Of a DNA stretch of 5,842 nt, positions 5,776 to 5,842 are shown in pieces (the stretch's first letter is position 1; each line of letters starts with the position of its first letter). The notes under the pieces are model-generated. The model saw only the letters and a list, made by a program, of their open reading frames with translations, ran no database searches and was not told the DNA's origin. A program made the position numbers and the translations under genes. Origin of the DNA: Desulfobacteraceae bacterium (GTDB taxonomy: Bacteria; Desulfobacterota; Desulfobacteria; Desulfobacterales; JAABSP01); contig JAABTE010000175.1 of assembly GCA_011390035.1 (NCBI GenBank), forward strand, positions 1 to 5,842, given 5' to 3'.

Positions 5776-5842
5776 TAAAAAATCCTCCTTGTTGGTTGAT
5801 TTGGGGTGGGGGCGTTTTTCACCGCGGCGATGAAGGACCGGA
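5775..5842 (-). CDS. 3' end of the gene upstream of trpB, probably trpF
   Basis: A frame entering from the right edge encodes 21 full codons, ending ...FIAAVKNAPTPNQPTRRIF, and stops at TAA (5775-5777). That stop shares its last A with the trpB ATG (TAATG). The FIxAVKNA stretch resembles the last helix of phosphoribosylanthranilate isomerase (TrpF), and trpF-trpB-trpA is a very common order. The identification rests on a short tail and on context; another trp gene is possible. The final residues PTRRIF are dictated by the trpB Shine-Dalgarno. The trpB frame itself is also open here, but the SD and conserved N-terminus favour ATG 5775. Confidence 0.5.
   Translation of the reverse strand, partial: RSFIAAVKNAPTPNQPTRRIF
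5783..5790 (-). promoter_or_regulatory. Strong ribosome binding site of trpB
   Basis: The - strand reads AAGGAGGA, almost the full anti-SD complement, 7 nt before ATG 5775. It lies inside the last codons of the upstream reading frame, so trpB translation is probably coupled to that of the preceding gene. Confidence 0.85.

Noticed and set aside
4852..5778. Long + strand open frame of 308 codons antisense to trpB
   Set aside because: The opposite strand encodes an unmistakable TrpB with all catalytic residues; the antisense translation is low-complexity Gly/His/Ala/Val.

Overview
This is a GC-rich bacterial chromosomal segment. Gene style, protein sequences and codon use suggest a free-living Gram-negative bacterium. 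My guess is a sulfate-reducer-like Desulfobacterota (the former Deltaproteobacteria), but this rests on general resemblance only. No mobile element, CRISPR array, tRNA or rRNA was seen. Genes cover almost the whole window.

Left part (1-2184): two serine hydrolases of the class A beta-lactamase / penicillin-recognising fold face each other tail to tail. The first, on the + strand, enters from the left edge already open, so its start lies outside the window. The second, on the - strand, is complete and has a signal peptide. Both carry the S-x-x-K, S-S-N and K-S-G motifs of the fold. Neither shows the omega-loop ExxLN glutamate that true class A beta-lactamases use for deacylation, so cell-wall-related or unknown acyl-enzyme chemistry is more likely than antibiotic resistance.

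Middle (2185-3624): a short AT-rich divergent intergenic region holds a sigma70-like promoter and three copies of a TACTGT half-site. It separates the second hydrolase from a + strand polytopic membrane protein. That protein resembles the TLC/NTT (ADP/ATP carrier-like, MFS-type) family, seen here in what looks like a free-living organism.

Right part (3641-5842): the - strand carries the distal end of a tryptophan operon, in the order [probable trpF tail]-trpB-trpA. The upstream stop overlaps the trpB start (TAATG). TrpB and TrpA make up tryptophan synthase: TrpA releases indole, which is channelled to the PLP site of TrpB and condensed with serine. Between trpB and trpA is a 104-bp gap with five degenerate copies of a 9-bp tandem repeat. 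The repeat leaves an open frame from an ATGA overlap at the trpB stop into trpA. The trpA and transporter genes converge with only 16 bp between their stop codons.

Most of the window is ordinary metabolism and envelope biology. The items most worth a second look are the in-frame 9-bp repeat between trpB and trpA, the TACTGT-repeat divergent promoter, the TLC-like transporter, and the two unusual serine hydrolases.
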